Positions 59,405-64,000 of a stretch of 64,000 nt of DNA are shown here, in pieces. Positions within the stretch are counted from its first letter, which is position 1; every line of letters begins with the position of its first letter. Made by a program: the position numbers and the translations under genes. Location of the stretch: positions 1-64,000 of the forward strand of contig NZ_RAQI01000003.1 in assembly GCF_003610465.1 (NCBI RefSeq), in the 5' to 3' direction. The notes beneath the pieces were generated by a model, which did no database searches, was not told the origin of the DNA, and worked only from the letters and a program-made list of their open reading frames with translations. This DNA is from Xenorhabdus ehlersii. GTDB lineage: Bacteria; Pseudomonadota; Gammaproteobacteria; Enterobacterales; Enterobacteriaceae.

Positions 59405-61600
59405 TCACTTCGTTTGTTGATGCCAAAGCTGTGCATATAAGCCATTTTGTTGTACCAGAACATCATGTGAACCTGATTCAGCGATTTTCCCCAAATCTAA
59501 AACGAAAATCTTATCAGCATGGCGGATAGTATTGAGCCGATGAGCAATGCTGATCACGGTTCGGTTTCGGCATATCTCTGCCATATTACTCATGATGGCA
59601 GCTTCGGATTCATAATCCAGTGCGGAAGTGGCTTCATCAAGGATCAAGATCTTGGGATCATTCAGCAATGCCCTTGCCAATGCGATACGCTGCCGTTGTC
59701 CGCCAGAAAGGTTGCCCCCTTTTTCGCCAACAGGATGGGCAAATTTATGTGGAAATGCATTGATGAAATCAACCGCGCCCGCTAAGGTTGCCGCCCGATA
59801 GACTTCCTCATCACTGGCATGAGGCTTACACAGGCGGATATTGTCCGCAATGCTGCCGGAAAACAGAATGCTCTCCTGCAAGACCACGCTCATATTACGG
59901 CGCAGTGACACTGGGTCGGCAATCGCTAAATCCATTCCATCCACCAAAACCTGACCGTGTTGTGGCACATATAGGCGCTGCAACAATCGGGTCAAGGTAC
60001 TTTTGCCGGAACCCGATGGCCCCGTAATGCCAATAAATTCTCCGGCCTTAATTTCCAGTGACAAATTTACCAGCACTTCTGGCGTATCTGCATGATAGCG
60101 GAAGCGTATATTGCGGAATTCAATCTGGCCTGCCAGTTCGGGAGCCGATGCCAGCCCTTGTTTACTGCTTTCCATCGGTTCATCAAGAATATCACCCACC
60201 CGCCGCAGGGCAATCAGGGTATGCTGAAAGTCTTGCCAAACTTGTGCCAATCTTAGGATAGGTTGGGTAACATGCCCCGCCAGCATATTAAAAGCAATTA
60301 ATTCACCAGGGGACAACTCTCCATCAAGCACGCCTCGGACTCCCCACCACAAAAGCAGGGCGGCAACCACTTTTTGGATCAGCTCAATCCCTTGTCCCGC
60401 AGCCAGTCCGCTTTTTTGGGCTGTAAAGCGCTGGATTAATTGCTCGCTTAATACCTTTTGCCATTGGTACAAAAAGCGCTTTTCTGTCGCGGTAGTCTTA
60501 ATGGTTTCAATTCCCGTGACGGCTTCTGTCAGGAAGCTGGTGGCATTGGCATCGGCTTCATACTCTTTTTCTACCTTGCGCCGAATAATGGGGCCGACGG
60601 CGATCCATAGCAAAAAATAGAGAACCAGTGAACTGATTACGAGCCATGTCAGCAGGGAGGAGTAATGGAACATCACACCCAGAAACAGAATAATGAAAAT
60701 CAGGTCAAGTAACAGCATAAGGGTAGATCCGGTCAAAAACTGGCGGATCTGTGCCATTTCCCTGACTCTGGCGATAATTTGCCCTGTCTGCCGTTGTTTG
60801 AAATAAGGCAAGGGCAATCCTACAAGATGACGATACAGTTTGCCGGAGAGTTCAGCATTGATTTGGCTGGCCGTATGCCCAAACACGGTATTGCGCAGGA
60901 ACCCATATAGAGGCTCTGCTAATGCCAGTGCCAGCATCGCCATGCCTAATATATGCAGGCTGGAAATACTCCGCCCAACCAGCACCTTGTCAATGACATT
61001 TTCAAATAGCAAGGGAGCTGCCAGGGCAAAAAGTTGCAACACGATAGCAAACAGGAAAATGTCCCGTAACTGGTTTTTCTGCCTGAAAATAGAGGGATAA
61101 AACCAGCTTAGTCCAAATTTAACCTGTTGCCTGGTCAGGGATTTATCTGCTAGCAGCAGCACCTTGTATCCGTTAGATTGGCTGCCCCTCATTTTTTCAT
61201 CGTGCAAAAATGCACGCACTTCATATTTTTCGGTGGCAGGATCGAACAGCGTAAATGTGTCAGGACGGATTTCTGACAATACCCACCAGCGCTGATCCAA
61301 TTCAACCAATGCAGGTAAAGGTAATGTGGTGGCGCTATCAGGTGTCAGGCGTTCAAACTTACTGTGTAGCCCAATGGCATCCGCAGCTTCACGTAGTTGT
61401 GGATCTGTTAGTGCAAGAGAGTCTAGCCCCAGGGAATGATGTAATTGTCCGACAGAAGCCACTTTATGGAACTGTTTTCCTAAATAGGCGATACAGTCCA
61501 GCGCATAATTGTTTGCATTGATATCGCTATTTGCCCCGATTGTGTGGTCGGGTTTTTTGTCTGTATCTGAGTTACAGGTGAAGGAAAAAGTATCAGCCAT
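59405..61600 (-). CDS. Type I secretion ABC transporter (RtxE/HlyB-like)
   Basis: A 731-residue exporter ATPase. An N-terminal C39-peptidase-like domain (~30-160) is followed by a six-helix membrane domain (~180-450) and an ABC domain (Walker [10 protein letters not shown], signature LSGGQRQRIALARAL, Walker B LILDEATSALD, H-loop AHRLN). In the C39-like domain the DC segment near residue 34 keeps a cysteine, but the position of the catalytic histidine is Trp (QRWWVLSEI), so peptidase activity is unlikely and a chaperone-like role is probable. It is last in an operon of two ABC proteins around HlyD, the RtxBDE layout of MARTX export. Confidence 0.88.
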   Translation of the reverse strand: MADTFSFTCNSDTDKKPDHTIGANSDINANNYALDCIAYLGKQFHKVASVGQLHHSLGLDSLALTDPQLREAADAIGLHSKFERLTPDSATTLPLPALVELDQRWWVLSEIRPDTFTLFDPATEKYEVRAFLHDEKMRGSQSNGYKVLLLADKSLTRQQVKFGLSWFYPSIFRQKNQLRDIFLFAIVLQLFALAAPLLFENVIDKVLVGRSISSLHILGMAMLALALAEPLYGFLRNTVFGHTASQINAELSGKLYRHLVGLPLPYFKQRQTGQIIARVREMAQIRQFLTGSTLMLLLDLIFIILFLGVMFHYSSLLTWLVISSLVLYFLLWIAVGPIIRRKVEKEYEADANATSFLTEAVTGIETIKTTATEKRFLYQWQKVLSEQLIQRFTAQKSGLAAGQGIELIQKVVAALLLWWGVRGVLDGELSPGELIAFNMLAGHVTQPILRLAQVWQDFQHTLIALRRVGDILDEPMESSKQGLASAPELAGQIEFRNIRFRYHADTPEVLVNLSLEIKAGEFIGITGPSGSGKSTLTRLLQRLYVPQHGQVLVDGMDLAIADPVSLRRNMSVVLQESILFSGSIADNIRLCKPHASDEEVYRAATLAGAVDFINAFPHKFAHPVGEKGGNLSGGQRQRIALARALLNDPKILILDEATSALDYESEAAIMSNMAEICRNRTVISIAHRLNTIRHADKIFVLDLGKIAESGSHDVLVQQNGLYAQLWHQQTK

Positions 61601-61602
61601 GA

Positions 61603-62958
61603 TTATTTTTCCCTCAACGCTTCAGATTGATATTCCTGGATTGGGCTGAGCAGATAATCAATGACTCTTCGCTGATCTGTTTTGATTTCCGCAACGATAG
61701 ACATACCCGCTGTGATTTCAACAGGTTTCCCATCTACCATAATGTTGTTCTGTTTGAGGCTAATTTGTGCGGGAAAAACCAGACCTAACCGTTCATCAGT
61801 GGTGGAATCCCGCGAAATGCTAAGTAGCTCTCCCTCAATTGTGCCATAGCGAGTATAGGGGAAAGCATCGACTTTGACTGTAACGTGCTGGCCAGCTCGG
61901 ACAAAACCGACATCTTTGTTCAGGATCTGGATTTCAGCGAGTTGTACATGTTCATCTGGAACAATCACCATCAAATTCTGCGCAGGTTGCAGAACAGCGC
62001 CGAGGGTATGGACAGTTAATTGTTGAACTGTGCCAGTGACGGGAGAGCGTACAACCTCAAGTTCTTCCCGCTCTTGCATTTTCGAAATTTCTTGATGCGT
62101 TAACGATAACTGTATTTTTGCCTGTTTTCTTTTCTCAAACCATTCCCGCTCTTTTGTTATTTTAGTGCCTTTTAAGCGCTCTTCCAGACTCTTGTATTTA
62201 GTCATCAGAATATCGAGTTCCGATTTTTGTTGAGCGATCAACCTTTCTGTTTCCAGAAATTCTTTTTCTTGTTCCAGATATTCTACCTTGCTGATAACCT
62301 GCTTCTGGCTCAAAGTCTTTCTGGCCTGTAAACGCTGGTTGATATTTTCGCGCAGATGAGTCAATGAGTGTATATCGCTATTTCGCGCCTTTTGGGAGGT
62401 GAGGTTCTCTTCCATTTCTGCGTGGATACTGGTAATGATTGAGTCAAATTCCTGCTTTTCGTGAGCGTAATGCGTCAGAATTCTTTCCTGTTTATCTGCG
62501 GATTGCTGCTGGAAAAGCGGCAGGGATTTGGGATCGTGCTTTTCAAGCAGGGCCTGGTAACGAATTTCCTCTTCCACCAGATAATCGCGTTGCTCGCTCA
62601 AACGGGCAATATCCTGATTGACACCGAGCGTATTGAGCGTCAGCAGTGGCGCATCTTTTTCAACATGCTGACCATTTTGGACATGAATGGCAAGCAGTCG
62701 GCTTTGCTCATATGCCTGAATAATTTGGGAACGACCAGAAGCTATCAGGCGTCCGGTTGCGGTTGCTTGTACATCCAGTTTCCCCATACAAGCCCATAGC
62801 AGAGCAACCAGAACGCTAATGCTTAGGGTTATTGCTGTATAACGAGCGAACGGAGAAGGTGGGCGTTGTGACAATGCCAAGTGTGTCGGTAAAAAATCAT
62901 AATGCGGGTTGGCAGTACGTAACTGTTTGATCCCTCTGCGCAAGATAGCCTTAAACAT
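61603..62958 (-). CDS. Type I secretion periplasmic adaptor (RtxD/HlyD-like)
   Basis: A 451-residue membrane fusion protein. A cytoplasmic tail (~45 residues, LALSQRPPSPFARYTAI) precedes one membrane helix, then the lipoyl half (LDVQATATGRLIASGRSQIIQ), long coiled-coil helices (~110-310) and the HlyD C-terminal signature (VRSPVTGTVQQLTVHTLGAVLQPAQNLMVIVPDE). The start overlaps the previous gene by 8 bases. It joins the inner-membrane ABC pair to TolC. Confidence 0.9.
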   Translation of the reverse strand: MFKAILRRGIKQLRTANPHYDFLPTHLALSQRPPSPFARYTAITLSISVLVALLWACMGKLDVQATATGRLIASGRSQIIQAYEQSRLLAIHVQNGQHVEKDAPLLTLNTLGVNQDIARLSEQRDYLVEEEIRYQALLEKHDPKSLPLFQQQSADKQERILTHYAHEKQEFDSIITSIHAEMEENLTSQKARNSDIHSLTHLRENINQRLQARKTLSQKQVISKVEYLEQEKEFLETERLIAQQKSELDILMTKYKSLEERLKGTKITKEREWFEKRKQAKIQLSLTHQEISKMQEREELEVVRSPVTGTVQQLTVHTLGAVLQPAQNLMVIVPDEHVQLAEIQILNKDVGFVRAGQHVTVKVDAFPYTRYGTIEGELLSISRDSTTDERLGLVFPAQISLKQNNIMVDGKPVEITAGMSIVAEIKTDQRRVIDYLLSPIQEYQSEALREK

Positions 62959-64000
62959 GGGCAGGCTCCTCCTGTGTTGTTTCCTGTTTTAGTTCTTGTT
63001 GTAACTGCCAAAGTTTCCGATAGTGTTTGCCTTGTTGCAGAAGCTGTTCATGGCTACCTTGTTCGATGATTTGGCCCTGGTGTAATACAATGATCCGGTC
63101 ACATTGGCGTACCGTGGAGAGCCGATGTGCAATGGTAATGACCGTTCGGCCTTGGGCAATCTCAGCCATGTTAGATTGAATGATGGCTTGTGATTCATCA
63201 TCCAGTGCACTGGTGGCTTCATCAAGGATCAAAATCTTGGGATCTGACAGCAGGGTTCTGGCAATGGCGAGACGCTGTCGCTGCCCGCCTGATAGCGATT
63301 GCCCCCCTTCGGCGATCACCGTGTCATACCCCATCGGTAATTTAAGAATAAAATCATGTGCTCCTGCCCGTTTTGCCGCTTCGATGACCGCAAATAACGG
63401 GGCGTCAGGGCAAGATTGGGACAAATTCTCATACACCGTTTTGTTAAATAGAAAGTTTTCTTGCAGAACGATGCCAATCTGCTGCCTGATGGATTCAATA
63501 TTGAAGTTTTGCAAGGGAACGCCATCCAGCGTGATAGTTCCATTTTCTGGGGTATAAAGCCGTAACAGCAAACGTGCAAGGGTGCTTTTTCCAGAACCAG
63601 AGGTTCCGACAACGCCTACAGTTTCCCCCGCCCGAATATTCAGAGTGAAATGGTTGATAGTGGGGGAGAGATCAGGTTGATAGCGAAAGACGATGTCAGA
63701 GAATGAGATTGCCCCGTGTAAGGCAACCTGTTCATTGCCTGATTGTTGCTCTGTTGGCAGATTCAGCATATCCCCCAGCTTATCAATGGCAATGCGTGAA
63801 CGGATAAATTGCCCCCAGAGTTGCACCAACTTGGCCAGGGGTTGCTGGGTGTGGCTTACCATCATATTGAAGGCGATCAATTGACCAATGGTCATGTGCA
63901 GGGAAAGCACTTCCGAAGCGCCCAACCAGATAATCACCGCACTGGTAACTTTTTGTAGCACCATCACCAGATGACCGGAACGATTGTCCCATTGCTGTAC
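62951..64000 (-). CDS. Type I secretion ABC transporter, C-terminal part (RtxB/HlyB-like), cut by window edge
   Basis: The frame stays open to the right edge (upstream residues VQQWDNRSGHLV are in frame), so about 350 C-terminal residues of a ~700-residue protein are present; the first Met-like codon at 63967 is internal. Visible: the last membrane helices (VIIWLGASEVLSLHMTIGQLIAFNMM) and a full ABC domain with Walker A GTSGSGKST, signature LSGGQRQRLAIARTL and Walker B LILDEATSALD. First in order of transcription among the three exporter genes seen. The toxin gene, if any, lies beyond the window. Confidence 0.85.
   Translation of the reverse strand, partial: VQQWDNRSGHLVMVLQKVTSAVIIWLGASEVLSLHMTIGQLIAFNMMVSHTQQPLAKLVQLWGQFIRSRIAIDKLGDMLNLPTEQQSGNEQVALHGAISFSDIVFRYQPDLSPTINHFTLNIRAGETVGVVGTSGSGKSTLARLLLRLYTPENGTITLDGVPLQNFNIESIRQQIGIVLQENFLFNKTVYENLSQSCPDAPLFAVIEAAKRAGAHDFILKLPMGYDTVIAEGGQSLSGGQRQRLAIARTLLSDPKILILDEATSALDDESQAIIQSNMAEIAQGRTVITIAHRLSTVRQCDRIIVLHQGQIIEQGSHEQLLQQGKHYRKLWQLQQELKQETTQEEPAHV

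Noticed and set aside
58986..59426. 146-codon minus-strand ORF overlapping ybfE and its promoter
   Set aside because: It overlaps most of ybfE in another frame and the end of the exporter gene; codon content is unlike a real gene.
1..64000. CRISPR array, insertion sequence, integrase or prophage
   Set aside because: No regularly spaced repeats, no transposase or integrase reading frame and no phage structural genes were seen in the window.

Overview
The window reads as the chromosome of a gammaproteobacterium of the order Enterobacterales. Nearly every housekeeping protein aligns by eye, residue for residue over long stretches, with its Escherichia coli counterpart. The DNA is moderately AT-rich, and an MARTX-type toxin export operon sits at the right edge. 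Together these suggest the Morganellaceae (Xenorhabdus/Photorhabdus type). The genus is an inference; no sequence search was run.

Layout. (1) 0.1-6.5 kb: pssA, pka (patZ), tapT and yfiF, the E. coli pssA-yfiF block without trxC. (2) 6.9-15.3 kb: emrB-emrA-mprA, ygaH-ygaZ and proX-proW-proV, all on the minus strand and in E. coli order without ygaY. (3) 15.3-16.5 kb: a long AT-rich gene-poor gap carrying the proU control region, a degenerate coding-like fossil and a possible 33-codon ORF before ogt. (4) 16.6-59.2 kb: a long block collinear with the E. coli cspE-crcB-lip-mrd-leuS-glt-lnt-miaB-ubiF-tRNA-nag-glnS-fur-fldA-ybfE region. Within it are insertions (trkH plus a siderophore-interacting protein at 19.8-22.4 kb; an orphan glycosyltransferase at 51.1-52.4 kb; a GH20 chitobiase at 54.7-57.4 kb), losses (ybeF, ybeM, tatE, ybeL, nagD, asnB, chiPQ) and a re-oriented nagE. 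(5) 59.4-64.0 kb: a type I secretion operon of two ABC proteins around an HlyD-type adaptor; the first gene runs off the right edge.

How the genes work together. lipB/lipA make lipoyl groups. dacA-rlpA-rodA-PBP2-rlmH-rsfS form the cell-elongation cluster. nadD, holA, lptE and leuS follow in one tight run. gltIJKL is a glutamate/aspartate importer with a strong terminator-like hairpin after gltI. ybeZ-ybeY-corC-lnt form an RNA-processing/envelope operon. A six-gene tRNA operon (Met-Leu-Gln-Gln-Met-Gln) has a textbook stringent promoter. nagE-nagB-nagA-nagC plus the chitobiase make a chitin/GlcNAc utilisation set with two NagC-like palindromes. proVWX has a promoter of the proU type. emrRAB carries a cluster of perfect inverted repeats between regulator and pump that look like an operator or attenuator.

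No CRISPR array, intact insertion sequence, rRNA or prophage is visible. I found no clearly new multi-gene system. The items most worth a second look are the emrR-emrA repeat cluster, the terminator-like hairpin in the cspE leader, the fossil element at 16.0-16.2 kb, two unannotated 33-codon cysteine-containing ORFs, the orphan GT4 glycosyltransferase and the RTX exporter with its degenerate peptidase domain.
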